Notes: generated by a model from the sequence alone, not told the origin. A stretch of 50,051 bases of DNA from Chloroflexota bacterium (GCA_022562475.1 JADFPD010000003.1:1-50051); one strand, 5' to 3'; counted from the first letter of the stretch, positions 1 through 9,129 are shown. Translations and numbers: made by a program.

Positions 1-48
1 CATAGCCGGTCTCGGGACCTACCGGTGACGGCAAGTACGTCAACTGAT

Positions 49-83
49 AAAGAGAGGGCGCCGTGTTACGGCGCCCTCTCTTT
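49..83 (+). terminator. Strong bidirectional hairpin terminator
   Basis: A perfect 16-bp inverted repeat (49-64 and 68-83) closes a 3-nt loop. It has T-rich ends in both directions, so it can stop transcription entering from the left edge and leftward transcripts coming through radC. The 48 bases before it are probably the 3' end of an upstream plus-strand gene or its trailer, but no frame can be assigned: one frame ends at 26-28 and another at 45-47. Between the hairpin and the radC stop at 261 nothing else is recognisable. Confidence 0.85.
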
Positions 84-260
84 GTTCTCAAGATCAAATT
101 TCGGCGGCTTCGGCCGGCTAATGGTCGGACACAACGGCCTGAATATTACCGTAGCCCTCCCAATCTGAATCGGGACAAAGGGGAGTTGGGGAGATTGCTG
201 CTAGCTAAGCTGGCACATCGATCGTCCGGCGCCTGGCAAAAGGAATCCAAACTCAGCGGC

Positions 261-998
261 CTAACTAAAACCCTGGCCGTTCTCGTTCATGCTCACGTAA
301 CGTTGCCCGCTGCCGACGATCAGGTGGTCCAGGACTTCGATGCCCAATAGCTTGCCTGCCGCCACCAGGTCCTCGGTGATGGCGATGTCGTCATCGCTGG
401 GCGCGGGGTTCCCGGACGGGTGGTTGTGGACCACGATCAGCGACGGTGCGTTATTCCGGACCGCCGGCCTGAAGACCTCCGCCGGCCGCACCACCGAGCT
501 GTTCACGTTACCCACGTATACCTCATGGGTGCTGAGCACCTCGTTACGTGTGTTCAGCAGTATCACCCTCAGGTGTTCTTGGTCCAAAGAGCCCATCTCG
601 CCGGTGACCAGGTTGGCCGCATCCTGGGGCGTGCTGATGATGATCCGTTCCTCGGGCGCCAGGGAGATGAACCGGCGGCCCAACTCCAGTGCCGCCAGCA
701 ACTGACAGGCCTTGGCCTCGCTCAGTCCCCGTTCCCCGCAAAGTTCGGTGAATGCCGCCTTGCCGAGCCCCGCCAGACCGCCGAACCGCGTCAACAGCCG
801 GGACGATAGCGAGATCACGTTCTCGCCGGTGGAGCCCGTGCGCAACAAGATGGCGATCAGCTCAGTGTTGCTCAGATGCTTGGAGCCGTACTCCACCAGC
901 CTCTCCCTGGGTCTTTCACCGGTGGGCATCTCGCGGATGGTCGGTTGGCGTGGTCTGGCGCTCTCAGTTGCGGCTGAGGTCTTCATTGAAGTCGTCAT
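261..998 (-). CDS. radC: RadC family JAMM/MPN+ protein
   Basis: RadC homologue of 245 residues. The N-terminal part carries the RadC UPF0758 helix-hairpin-helix-like region (RERLVEYG, LSNTELIAILLRTG). The C-terminal half is a JAB/MPN domain with the metal motif HNHPSGNPAPSDDD at about residues 191-204. The start was placed at 998 because AGAGGAAAA lies about 11 nt upstream; a longer in-frame start at 1061 has no such site. The RadC family is widespread and linked to DNA repair or to handling foreign DNA, but its biochemical role is unsettled. Length is near the family norm, the metal ligands are intact, and it appears to be a single-gene unit. Confidence 0.95.
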   Translation of the reverse strand: MTTSMKTSAATESARPRQPTIREMPTGERPRERLVEYGSKHLSNTELIAILLRTGSTGENVISLSSRLLTRFGGLAGLGKAAFTELCGERGLSEAKACQLLAALELGRRFISLAPEERIIISTPQDAANLVTGEMGSLDQEHLRVILLNTRNEVLSTHEVYVGNVNSSVVRPAEVFRPAVRNNAPSLIVVHNHPSGNPAPSDDDIAITEDLVAAGKLLGIEVLDHLIVGSGQRYVSMNENGQGFS

Positions 999-1174
999 CG
1001 CGTCGTTTTCCTCTGGACCGGTTTCGGGGAAGAAGCTGCCAAGCCGGAACCAAGCGCCCAACGGGCGATGGTACCGGCCCCATAGGAGTAAACGAGTCCA
1101 TTGGAGCCCAGACGCCGGATTAATTCAAGAAGCAACTGTCAATTGGACACAGAGGCAAACAGCCCAGCGGAGAG

Positions 1175-2761
1175 TTAAACGGCGACCTCGACCGCATCCA
1201 CTGGATAGAGTTTCCGCCATGCATCGATCCCGCCCGCCAGCGCGGAGGTTTCCAGACCGTGTTCCCTGAGCTGCTGCGCCACACGGACGCTAGTTGCATC
1301 GTTGGGTCAACTACAGTAGGTGACCAACTCTTGTCCCGGCGGGCAGTCTTCAGCCCATTCGAGGGCGCCATCGGGCAGCACCCGGACCGAGCCGGGGATC
1401 CTGGTCCCGTCGTGGTTGTAGCTGGCCCTGGTCCGGACGTCCAAGACAAGAGGCGGGTCCGGTTGCAAAAGGCGGTCCGACAACTCCTGGGGCGTGAGCA
1501 TGGGCACCGCGCCCTTGTGGCTACCGAACAGGCCGGCCACCGTGCTCTCGCGCTCTTCCTCCAACGTCTCCCTGGCGGCTATCCGGCCATACCAGACACC
1601 AACGGGGGTCGCCGTGCCGCCGTGAATGGCCACCGACGCCATGACCACCACTCCCACGACGGCCAATAACAGTTCAGAGCCGGGTATCCCCGCCTGCACC
1701 ACCAGCAGGGCCAACAATAAAGAGTTGAGACCCCTTGGGCCGAACCAGCTCACGAAGGCGTGGGCTTGCCAACTCATCCGCGCCCTGGCCAAGACCACTC
1801 CTAAGACCGCCGGGCGGATGGCGAAGATCACCAACGCCGCCAGGCCCAATGTTGGCACAACATCGACCGTTCCCAAGAGGCCGGATAGCACCGCTCCGAA
1901 CAGCACGAAAGCCAATAGCATGGCCATCTCGGAGGTGACTTCGCCGTATTCCAAGAAACAATCGCAGAGAGACTGGTTTAGGATCACCACCGCCAGGCCG
2001 GCGGCGAAGGCTCCCAGGAACCCGTCGCCACCCGCGGCCGTGGCCCCGGCATAAGCGGCCAACACCAGGCCCACACCGTAGAGGGACTGGTGCTCACGCC
2101 GGATGGTCATCTTCCCGTCCATCCAACTCATGACCCACGACCCCAACCCACCGATGGCGAACCCGATGGCCGGTCCCAACAGCAGCAGTTTGACCAGGAA
2201 GACACTCCAGCCGCCGATGCCGCTTCCCTGGTCGGTGGCCACGGCGATCAGCACCAGGACCACCGGCAGCACCACCAGGTCGTTCATCCCGGCCTCGATC
2301 TTGAGCACCTGCCTCACGGACCTTGGGATGCGTTCGTCGCGCACGATATCCCTGAGGACCACGGGGTCGGTGGAGGCCAGAACGGCCCCGCCGATGAAGG
2401 CCAAGATCCAGCCGAAGTTCAGGAATAATCCAAAGGGCAGGGCGCCGACGGCGATTATCAGGCCGGTGCCCGGCCCCAATATCAGGGCCGGGACCAACCA
2501 CCTTTTGCCCAGTTCCGCCACCTGAAGTTTGACCGCGTCAAGGAACAGGACCAGGGCCAGGGTCAGGGTGGCCACGACCTCTAAGAACGGCGAATGAGGG
2601 CCGACATCCAGCACATCGAAGCCTCGGCCTCCCAGCAGAAATCCCAGACCGAGGAAGATCAACGGGAACGAGAGCGGCGACCGTTCGACCAAGCCGGACG
2701 TCAGGGCAGTCACCGTCAAGACGACGGCTATCACGCCGAAGATTAGAATGAAATCGGGCAA
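1175..2761 (-). CDS. CPA1-type cation/proton antiporter fused to a rhodanese; candidate selenoprotein with in-frame TGA
   Basis: Residues 1 to about 400 are a polytopic CPA1 (NhaP-like) exchanger of roughly 11-12 membrane helices, with the family motif around GGAVLASTDPVVLRDIV and EAGMNDLVVLP. A cytoplasmic rhodanese domain follows from about residue 425. The frame meets TGA at 1307-1309 (codon 485) directly after the sequence YCS, then continues uninterrupted as PNDATSVRVAQQL and an intact GGIDAW motif to a TAA at 1175. In homologous rhodaneses, as I recall them, this loop reads YCSCPNEATS, so the TGA replaces the second Cys. Read through, the protein has 528 residues; ended at the TGA it would lose half the rhodanese. 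The TTG start at 2761 has GAGG 8 nt upstream. The alternative is a point mutation or sequencing error. Confidence 0.75.
1272..1309 (-). promoter_or_regulatory. Candidate bacterial SECIS after the UGA of the antiporter-rhodanese gene
   Basis: Just 3' of the UGA the mRNA can fold an upper stem at 1276-1290: GCG, a bulged U, CC, loop GUGU, GG, CGC. A lower UGC/GCA stem (1296-1298 with 1272-1274) may extend it across an asymmetric internal loop. The apical loop begins 22 nt after the UGA and opens with G. These match the general bacterial SECIS rules (loop about 16-37 nt from the UGA, G early in the loop). The bulged U resembles that in E. coli fdhF. The upper stem is short, so the call rests largely on the coding evidence. 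Confidence 0.5.
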
Positions 2762-2806
2762 CTAGCGCCTCTGCCGGAGATTTTCTTGTTCAGCCTGACT
2801 CAGGCC

Positions 2807-4444
2807 CTAGAACTTGGAGTACTCGCCTTCGTCCTTGGTGATGAACTCCAACACCACCGCCTTGCCGGCTTCGGTTTCGGCGATGCCCCGTTTGATGGCC
2901 GGAATGATGCCGGCGGGGGCGGTGATCTTCTCGGTATAGGCGCCCATGGCCTGGGCCACCTCGGAGAATTCGCCCGACAGGCCCTTGATGTTGTACTTCT
3001 CGATCGCCACCGGGAACCGGCTGTCGCTATAGATGGACATATAGGCGTTGTTGATGATGATGGTCAGCGTGGGTATGCCGCACCGGACCGCTGTCTCCAC
3101 GTCCATTCCCACCGTGCTGAAGGCCAGGTCGCCCATGACGTTGATGCACAGCTTCTCCGGGGCGGCCAGCTTGGCGCCCATGACCAGACCCAGGCTGTAG
3201 CCCAGTTGGGTAGACTTGCCCCAGCCGATGAAGCTGCGGGGCGCGCGGGCCTCCCAGAAGGGACTCATATACTCCCTGGCGCTGCCCGACTCGTGGGTGA
3301 TTATCGTGTTGTCCAAATCGACGGTGTGCATCAGGTCCCAGATCACCCGGTAGGGGTTCATGGGCACATCGTCGGAGGTCAACTTGGGCATCCACTGGGC
3401 CAGCCAGGCCTCTTTCACCGATTTGATGTCGTCTTGCAGGGCCTGGTCCTTGGCCCGGGCGCTGCCCGCTTGGCTCTTTAGCTCATCCAGCAGTTGCCGC
3501 AGCACCAGCTTTGCGTCGCCCAGCATGGCGTACTCCATTTTGAACTCCCGCCCGATGGCGTCCTCGTCGTTGGTCAGGTGAACAATAGTCTTGCCCTGGG
3601 GTATGGGCTGGGCGAAGTTGGTCTTGGTGAAGCTGCAGCCCACGCCGAAGACCAGGTCCGATCCCTTCAGGTATTTGTTGGCCATGGCGGTGGTGCTGGG
3701 ACCGCCGGAGCCAAGGGATAGAGGATGGGTCTCGGGGAAGCCGCTCTTGCCCGGCAGGGTGGTCATCACCGGGGCCTGCAGGAACTCGGCGATCTCGATC
3801 AATTCGGGGGTCGCTTCGGCGTACAGCACGCCCTGTCCGGCATGGATGATGGGGCGGTCGGCCGCCAGCAGGACCTTGACGGCGCGGCTGACGTCGGCGG
3901 GGTCGGCCTGCTGCAACACCACCCGGGGCGGCTCGTAGTTAAAGAGTTCTTCGGGCAACTCTGCGGTGGCCACGTCCGCCGGTATCTCCAGCAGGACCGG
4001 TCCCGGCCGCCCGGTGCGCAGCTTGGTGAAGGCCCGGCGCATCAGGTCGGGGATGCGCTCCACGATGTTCATCTCTTCCGACCACTTGGTGATGGTCTCG
4101 TAGCTGCGGGTGGGATAGAAGTTGGGATGGACGCCCCGCTTATCCCGGGGCATGCCGGCGGGCAGCAGCAGGATGGGGACGGACTCGGAAAAGGCCTGGG
4201 CCACGCCGCCGAAGCCGTTCTCCGCTCCTGGGCCGTTCTGCATCATGAATACGCCCATGCGCTTGCCGTTGGTGACTCTGGAGTAGCCGTCCACCATGTG
4301 GATGCCGGTGCATTCCTGCCGGAACACGATGGGGCGGATCCCGGCGATGGCCGCCGCTTCCAAGAGGGGCTGGTAGGGGACGCAGCCGATGAACTCCACG
4401 CCCTCAATACGCAGGATATTGGCGATGGCCGTGACTCCGTCCAT
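2807..4444 (-). CDS. Thiamine-diphosphate-dependent enzyme, acetolactate synthase/benzoylformate decarboxylase-like
   Basis: A 545-residue protein with the three-domain layout of ThDP enzymes: N-terminal PYR domain with the catalytic glutamate in RQECTGIHM (E44), a central domain at about 190-330, and a C-terminal PP domain with the diphosphate/Mg motif starting GDLAFSTVG at 438 and ending in NN at 465-466. The start has GAGGAG about 7 nt upstream. It lacks the ilvN and ilvC neighbours of a branched-chain synthase. It more likely acts on a small 2-oxo acid in catabolism (benzoylformate decarboxylase, oxalyl-CoA decarboxylase or glyoxylate carboligase-like). The substrate cannot be read from the sequence. 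Confidence 0.85.
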   Translation of the reverse strand: MDGVTAIANILRIEGVEFIGCVPYQPLLEAAAIAGIRPIVFRQECTGIHMVDGYSRVTNGKRMGVFMMQNGPGAENGFGGVAQAFSESVPILLLPAGMPRDKRGVHPNFYPTRSYETITKWSEEMNIVERIPDLMRRAFTKLRTGRPGPVLLEIPADVATAELPEELFNYEPPRVVLQQADPADVSRAVKVLLAADRPIIHAGQGVLYAEATPELIEIAEFLQAPVMTTLPGKSGFPETHPLSLGSGGPSTTAMANKYLKGSDLVFGVGCSFTKTNFAQPIPQGKTIVHLTNDEDAIGREFKMEYAMLGDAKLVLRQLLDELKSQAGSARAKDQALQDDIKSVKEAWLAQWMPKLTSDDVPMNPYRVIWDLMHTVDLDNTIITHESGSAREYMSPFWEARAPRSFIGWGKSTQLGYSLGLVMGAKLAAPEKLCINVMGDLAFSTVGMDVETAVRCGIPTLTIIINNAYMSIYSDSRFPVAIEKYNIKGLSGEFSEVAQAMGAYTEKITAPAGIIPAIKRGIAETEAGKAVVLEFITKDEGEYSKF

Positions 4445-4472
4445 GTTTTAACTCCTCATCTGATGCGCGGGG

Positions 4473-4494
4473 CGTGGGCTAGCTGTGGCCCACG
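4473..4494 (-). promoter_or_regulatory. Inverted repeat upstream of the ThDP enzyme gene
   Basis: CGTGGGC and GCCCACG form a perfect 7-bp stem around an 8-nt loop, ending about 28 bp before the ATG at 4444. It could be an operator or a hairpin in the leader. No T-run follows, so it is not a terminator. Confidence 0.35.
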
Positions 4495-4580
4495 TGGGGC
4501 CGCGATTTCGGGCCAGTGTAGATTGCACGCCTAAAGGTGTCAACCGAGCCGGTAGAGCCGGGTTATGAGGGAACTGGACG

Positions 4581-5024
4581 CTAGACCTCGGGCCGAGAGC
4601 TCCAGGGGACGAATCTCGCCGGAACGATCTTGATCACCGGGCTTTGGTCGAGGTCCATCCCCTGATACTGGGAATACTTTTCACGGAGCATGGCGATGGC
4701 CCGGGCCCATTCCTCACCCGACTCCAAGAGCCCGGCATCCCCCGACACCAGCAGATACTGGAGGCGTGACCAGTCCTCTTCATAGTGGTCCACGACCAAG
4801 GACACCTGTGGGTTGGCCAAGATGTTCCGCACCCGGCGCAGCTGCCTAAGGGGCGTGGACTTGGGTTTGGCGTCCAACACCGAGTAGATGGACTCGCCAT
4901 CGAAGACGTAGCAAACGGGAATCACGTGGGGTTGGCCCTTGGCGTCGGCGGTGGCCAGGTGGCCGGTGCGCGCGGAACGGAGAAACCGGTCTTGGGCGGG
5001 GGAGAGTTTGCCGGCAGGGTTCAT
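4581..5024 (-). CDS. PPOX-class flavin/F420-binding split-barrel protein
   Basis: A 147-residue pyridoxamine-phosphate-oxidase-like split barrel. Its N-terminal signature includes TGHLATADAKGQPHVIPVC, then YSVLDAKPKS, and the C-terminal end has the PARFVPWS strand typical of F420-dependent PPOX members (Rv0121c-like). Such proteins bind F420 or FMN and reduce small molecules; the substrate is unknown. It begins 5 bp after the stop of the HEAT-repeat gene, so the two are probably cotranscribed. F420 use would fit the two LLM oxidoreductases at 27.7 and 32.2 kb, but cofactor choice is inference. Confidence 0.85.
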   Translation of the reverse strand: MNPAGKLSPAQDRFLRSARTGHLATADAKGQPHVIPVCYVFDGESIYSVLDAKPKSTPLRQLRRVRNILANPQVSLVVDHYEEDWSRLQYLLVSGDAGLLESGEEWARAIAMLREKYSQYQGMDLDQSPVIKIVPARFVPWSSRPEV

Positions 5025-5029
5025 CGAGG

Positions 5030-5953
5030 CTAGGATTCGCTGAGGAAGCCCCGGGGGTCTTCGTCGAATTCCAGTTCCTCCAACTCGATGCGGGCGGCTG
5101 CTTCAAGATTGGCGTCGCCGTCCTTGACCAAGGTCTTGAGCACCTTCTTGGCCAACGGCCCGCCGATCTTGCCCAGAGCGCCGATCCCAGCCAACTGGAC
5201 CTCTGAATCGTCATCTTCCAGCAGCAGAATCAGATGGGGGACCGCGTCTTCTTCGCCCAACTCACCGCAGGCGTGGGCCGTCTCGTAGCGAATCGTGGGC
5301 TCTTCATTCTGAAGTTCCTGAAGCAAGATGGGAAGCCAACCCACCTCACCGGTGCGGCCCATGGCAAAGATGGAACTGGCGCGAAAATCCGGGTCCAGGC
5401 TTTCGTAGGCCAGTGTGATGTGCTGGTTGATCTCCATGGTGTTGAAGGGCGCCAGGGCCTCCATGCAACGCCGCCGGACGTCCAGGGGTTCCTCTTCGTC
5501 CTCAAGCACCTGCATCAGATTGTCGTGTATCAACTCGCCGTCCCTGGCCAGCAGCTTGCCCTCTTGGACCAACAATGGAAATCTCCCCAGGGCGCTGGCG
5601 GCAGCCGACCGCACTTCAGAGCCTTTGTCCGACCTCAAAATCTCCACCAGCCCAGGGATCACCGAACGGTCTTCGTGCTCCCAGAGACCGTCCATGGCGA
5701 CCTGCAAAAGGGGCTCGTCATCGCCTGTAAGGCACAATTTGTAGATCGCCGTGAAGTCCAATTCGGGGTTGTCTTCAGCCAGTTCGACCATGGTCGAAGC
5801 GATGCTACGCTGCCGTTCGATGGGGAGAGGATGCCAAGCCGCGGCGAAGAGCTCAAGCTCCTCCGGAGAGAGGTCTGAGATCTCGTAGAAGTCCACGGCG
5901 GAGATACGGCCCGCCGGGTCTGAAACGTTCGCTAGAAAGAATTCGAAAGACAT
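5030..5953 (-). CDS. HEAT-repeat protein
   Basis: A 307-residue acidic soluble protein. From about residue 60 it is a run of roughly six HEAT/PBS-lyase-like helical repeats, recognisable by recurring units such as SEVRSAAASALGRF, RASSIFAMGRTGEVGW, IRYETAHACGELGE and EVQLAGIGALGKIGG. There is no signal peptide. HEAT arrays are protein-binding scaffolds; the partner is unknown. It is the first gene of a two-gene unit with the downstream PPOX protein, and an extended -10 promoter lies about 100 bp upstream. Confidence 0.85.
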   Translation of the reverse strand: MSFEFFLANVSDPAGRISAVDFYEISDLSPEELELFAAAWHPLPIERQRSIASTMVELAEDNPELDFTAIYKLCLTGDDEPLLQVAMDGLWEHEDRSVIPGLVEILRSDKGSEVRSAAASALGRFPLLVQEGKLLARDGELIHDNLMQVLEDEEEPLDVRRRCMEALAPFNTMEINQHITLAYESLDPDFRASSIFAMGRTGEVGWLPILLQELQNEEPTIRYETAHACGELGEEDAVPHLILLLEDDDSEVQLAGIGALGKIGGPLAKKVLKTLVKDGDANLEAAARIELEELEFDEDPRGFLSES

Positions 5954-6051
5954 CTATCTTCGGTTCCTATCCTGAGTTATTGCGTCCGTTTCAGGTCCTG
6001 GCCTCGGCTTTAGGTTCGGCTTTTAAATACCCTGCCTAGTCACGTTTTCCA

Positions 6052-6060
6052 AGTATATCA
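6052..6060 (-). promoter_or_regulatory. Extended -10 promoter for the HEAT/PPOX unit
   Basis: On the minus strand TGATATACT is a good extended -10 element (TGn plus TATACT). The start of transcription would be near 6045, giving a leader of about 90 nt before the ATG at 5953. No clear -35 is seen. Confidence 0.45.
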
Positions 6061-6114
6061 TAGGAAAACCGGGCCAAACCCAGACCTGTGCCTGGACGGT
6101 TTCAATGATGGACT

Positions 6115-7683
6115 TCAGCCTTCCCTGAGCCGCCGCAGCGCCGCCGGTATCTCCGGCAGAAGGTCCGATGCCGCGATGCCGGTATTCCCCAGCCGGGATA
6201 CGATTCCACGGCCGGCCTCTCCGTGCACGTACACCCCACATGAAGCGGCGACGGCTGGGGGCAGGCCCTGGGCCATCAACCCGCCGATGATCCCGCTTAG
6301 GACGTCTCCGGTCCCGCCGGTGGCCATTCCCGGATTGGCGAACGAGGCCACGCCGACCATGCCGTTCGGCTGGCCGATGACCGTGTTGGCGCCCTTCAAC
6401 ACCAGGGTCACGTTCCATCTGGCGGCATATTCTCGCGCCACCGCCACGCGGTCCGCCTGAATCTCCGCGGCCGAAAGTCCGGTCAGGGTGGCCATCTCCC
6501 CCGGGTGAGGGGTGAGTGTCATGGGCCCGCGGCGGCGCTCCGGCCAATCCTCGATACGGGCCAGGTTGTTCAGACCGTCAGCATCTATTAGGGCGGGCAA
6601 GCCCGACAGATCCGAAGCCCTGGAATCCACATCGTTGAACAATAGGTCCTCAACAAACTTAACTGTGCCTTCGGACAGACCCATTCCGCAGCCTACCACC
6701 ATATTCGTATAGCGCCGAGGCTCCTCGTGGAGCCTTTGGGCGGCCTCAGCGGCCACACGGCCTTCTCCGTCATCCAACAGTGGCAGGTGGATGGGTTCGG
6801 TGGACTTGGTGGCCGCGATGGGATAGACGCTCTCCGGGGTGGCCAGGGTGGTCAGTCCGGCCCCGGCCCGAACCGACGCCTGGGACACCAGATAGGCCGC
6901 GCCCACGTAGTTCCGCGACCCGGCCACCACCAGAACGTGGCCGAAGGTCCCCTTGTGGGAGTCCAGAGGCCGCTTGGGCAGATGCTCGGCCACCCAACGC
7001 CGCTCCAACAATTCCAGTTGGATGTCCGTTTCTTCTTTGAGGCCGGGCGGCACTCCGATGTCCAGCACCCGCAGCTCCCCGGCGTGCTCCGTGCCTGGGA
7101 AGTTAAGCAGCCCCACCTTGGGGTATCCGAGGGCGAAGGTAACGTCGCAGGGCACCCCCAAGGGGTCGACCTCGCCGGTATCAGCATTCAGGCCGGTGGG
7201 CAGGTCCAGAGCCAGCAGTTTGGGTGGCGATGACGCTGACCGGGCGCGAGCCAAACACTGCATGGTCTGCTTAACGGGGCCTTCCAGAGGACGGGCCCGC
7301 CCGGTGCCCAATACCGCATCTATCACCAAGGCGGACCGGGACAACAAGTGCTCCAACCCGCTGGGCGAAGTGACGTCAATCACGCGGACGCCGTATTCCA
7401 GCGCCAAGGCCATCTTGGGGTCGGGATCAGGGCGGCCGCCCACCACGAAGCAGACGACTTCGGCGCCCCAGCGCCGCAGGTGCCTGGCAGCCACCAGCCC
7501 GTCGGCGCCGTTGTTCCCGGGGCCGACCAGCACCATGACCCGCACACCGGCTGCGCCGGCCAGGTCCCGCGCTGCCTGAGCCACGGCCAGGCCGGCGTTC
7601 TCCATCAGGACATCCGTGCTGACGCCGTCCTTCTCCGAAGCCTGCTCGATGGCCCTCATCTGGGCGGTGGTAACGATCTTCAT
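6115..7683 (-). CDS. nnr: Bifunctional NAD(P)H-hydrate epimerase / ADP-dependent NAD(P)HX dehydratase
   Basis: Repairs hydrated NAD(P)H. The N-terminal YjeF_N domain (about residues 1-215 from this start) epimerises R-NAD(P)HX and has the motif GPGNNGADGLVAARHL. The C-terminal carbohydrate-kinase-like domain dehydrates S-NAD(P)HX with ADP and shows TPHPGEMATL and GTGDVLSGIIGGL. The start at 7683 (MKIVTTAQMRAIE) matches the usual N-terminus. However, in-frame ATGs at 7758, behind a GGAAGG, and at 7779 are possible and would fit the promoter at 7822. Both halves look complete. Confidence 0.93.
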   Translation of the reverse strand: MKIVTTAQMRAIEQASEKDGVSTDVLMENAGLAVAQAARDLAGAAGVRVMVLVGPGNNGADGLVAARHLRRWGAEVVCFVVGGRPDPDPKMALALEYGVRVIDVTSPSGLEHLLSRSALVIDAVLGTGRARPLEGPVKQTMQCLARARSASSPPKLLALDLPTGLNADTGEVDPLGVPCDVTFALGYPKVGLLNFPGTEHAGELRVLDIGVPPGLKEETDIQLELLERRWVAEHLPKRPLDSHKGTFGHVLVVAGSRNYVGAAYLVSQASVRAGAGLTTLATPESVYPIAATKSTEPIHLPLLDDGEGRVAAEAAQRLHEEPRRYTNMVVGCGMGLSEGTVKFVEDLLFNDVDSRASDLSGLPALIDADGLNNLARIEDWPERRRGPMTLTPHPGEMATLTGLSAAEIQADRVAVAREYAARWNVTLVLKGANTVIGQPNGMVGVASFANPGMATGGTGDVLSGIIGGLMAQGLPPAVAASCGVYVHGEAGRGIVSRLGNTGIAASDLLPEIPAALRRLREG

Positions 7684-7821
7684 CTTAGTACCGAGATTTA
7701 GAAATAGCCTTTGCGGTGATCCGTGCGTCCTCGCTTGAACTTCCCCTCCGGCATACATTTTGCCTTCCGGGATTGCCATTTTGTCGGTCGGCGATCGGTT
7801 ATATCGACTACTTAATGTTGC

Positions 7822-7860
7822 ATCATACCAATTCTATGCAGCAAACAGACTCTAGTCTGT
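7822..7860 (-). promoter_or_regulatory. Promoter with overlapping palindrome upstream of nnr
   Basis: On the minus strand TGGTATGAT (7822-7830) is an extended -10. About 15 bp upstream, over the -35 position, lies a nearly perfect palindrome at 7845-7860: ACAGACT, two bases, AGTCTGT. A palindrome in this position would suit a repressor dimer. The predicted transcription start near 7815 is upstream of all three possible nnr starts. Confidence 0.45.
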
Positions 7861-8010
7861 ACTTCCGTAGTTAATTAACTTCACCGGCAAATTCACCCTC
7901 TCCGTTGGCGTAGCGCGTTCGATCAAAGGCGCATAGGTGGGCAAAGATATGCGTATTATTCGGTCCCCGGCCTTTCGCCGCGATCCTTTCAGGAAGGGTT
8001 GTATCGCCGA
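7861..8010. other. Intergenic stretch between nnr and the propeller lipoprotein
   Basis: The gap from 7684 to 8010 holds the nnr promoter/palindrome in its left half. In its right half (7861-8010) I see no convincing gene, hairpin terminator or repeat. Confidence 0.5.
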
Positions 8011-9129
8011 TCAACGGATGACGGTCAATTGGTTTGCCGCCGACTCCGGCAGCCAAATCTCTCCGAGTCTGCCAAGGATCTGCCTGACATTTCCAGGGTT
8101 GCCCGGCAGGCCAAACACTTCGAATTCCTCCCTTTGCGGGTCGAAGCTTACGACTGCGTTTCCACCAAAATCGCTGAGCCACACCACGTCGCCGGCGTCC
8201 ACATAGACCGCATAGGCACGGGGTTCCGGGCCTGGCAATTTCCACTCCCGCCATTCGCCGGTGGAAGGGTCGAAAACAGCCACCTGGCCCGCGTTCCATT
8301 CGCTTACCCAGATCCTTCCTTGGGAATCCGGCCAGACCCGTCTGGCGCCCTGGTTTGGCGTTGGCGGCTCAAGAACGGTTACTTCGCCTGACTCAATGTC
8401 GATGCGTCCCACATAGCTGCCGGCCAGAGACGCAAAATATACGTCTCCGTTGGCGCCGGTCGTTATTCCGTATGGTCCTCGGCCACGCGGAGCGTTGAAG
8501 ATAGCCATCTGGCGAGACACCGGGTCCAACCGGCCATATACGCCGTTCTGCCCCGTGAACCAAAGCACGCCATCCTTGTCAAAGGTGGCGGTGTTCAAAT
8601 TCGCATTCGGATGCTGTGGTGGCAACGGGAAGACGTCCACCATGAGATCGTCCGGGTCGACGCGCACGATGGCATTCAGTCCGCCATCGGTGATCCACGG
8701 GGCGCCGTCAGGCCCAACGATCACCCCATGCGGTCGAGACCCGGCGCCCAGCGGTATACGTCGAGTCGCACCGGTCTCAGGATCGAGCCATCCAAGTTCG
8801 CCCAACCCTTGTGCGGTGTACCACACGCCGCCGTCAATGGCAGGCGCAACATCGTGAGGCCGGGAGCCCGCCGGGAGCGGGAACACTTGTAATGTCTTTT
8901 CTGAGGGGGTCCCAATTCCGGAAACCGGTTCGGTAGATTTGATCGAGGAATCAGCCGGAGATGTAGCTGAGGGACTCGTGATGTCTGTGGGCGCCGGCGC
9001 AAAAGTTGGATCAAATGGCGTCGCTTGCCCACCACATCCGATCACCCCGAGGGTAATCAGAATTCCTAGAAATATTGATGCCCTCCGTCCTGGAATGCCG
9101 CTTCGATCAATGGTTTTTTCATATCTCAT
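8011..9129 (-). CDS. Virginiamycin-B-lyase-like beta-propeller lipoprotein
   Basis: A 372-residue predicted lipoprotein. A basic N-terminus is followed by a hydrophobic stretch and the lipobox VIGC near residue 32, then a Ser/Thr/Pro-rich linker to about 75. After that come seven similar blades (WYTAQGLGELGWLDPETG, WITDGGLNAIVRVDP, WFTGQNGVYGRLDP, YFASLAGSYVGRID, WVSEWNAGQVAVFDP, WLSDFGGNAVVSFDP), as in Vgb/streptogramin lyase. Most environmental Vgb homologues are not resistance enzymes, and the membrane anchor argues for an extracytoplasmic role. No clear ribosome-binding site precedes the ATG. Confidence 0.8.
   Translation of the reverse strand: MRYEKTIDRSGIPGRRASIFLGILITLGVIGCGGQATPFDPTFAPAPTDITSPSATSPADSSIKSTEPVSGIGTPSEKTLQVFPLPAGSRPHDVAPAIDGGVWYTAQGLGELGWLDPETGATRRIPLGAGSRPHGVIVGPDGAPWITDGGLNAIVRVDPDDLMVDVFPLPPQHPNANLNTATFDKDGVLWFTGQNGVYGRLDPVSRQMAIFNAPRGRGPYGITTGANGDVYFASLAGSYVGRIDIESGEVTVLEPPTPNQGARRVWPDSQGRIWVSEWNAGQVAVFDPSTGEWREWKLPGPEPRAYAVYVDAGDVVWLSDFGGNAVVSFDPQREEFEVFGLPGNPGNVRQILGRLGEIWLPESAANQLTVIR

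Noticed and set aside
1175..1309. Frameshift or pseudogene explanation for the truncated rhodanese
   Set aside because: The downstream part is in the same frame as the antiporter, with no indel and no second stop; only the single TGA interrupts it. A point error at that base remains possible and is stated in the finding.
8011..9129. Streptogramin resistance gene
   Set aside because: It is a Vgb-like propeller but is membrane-anchored and in an environmental context; fold similarity alone does not support a resistance function.
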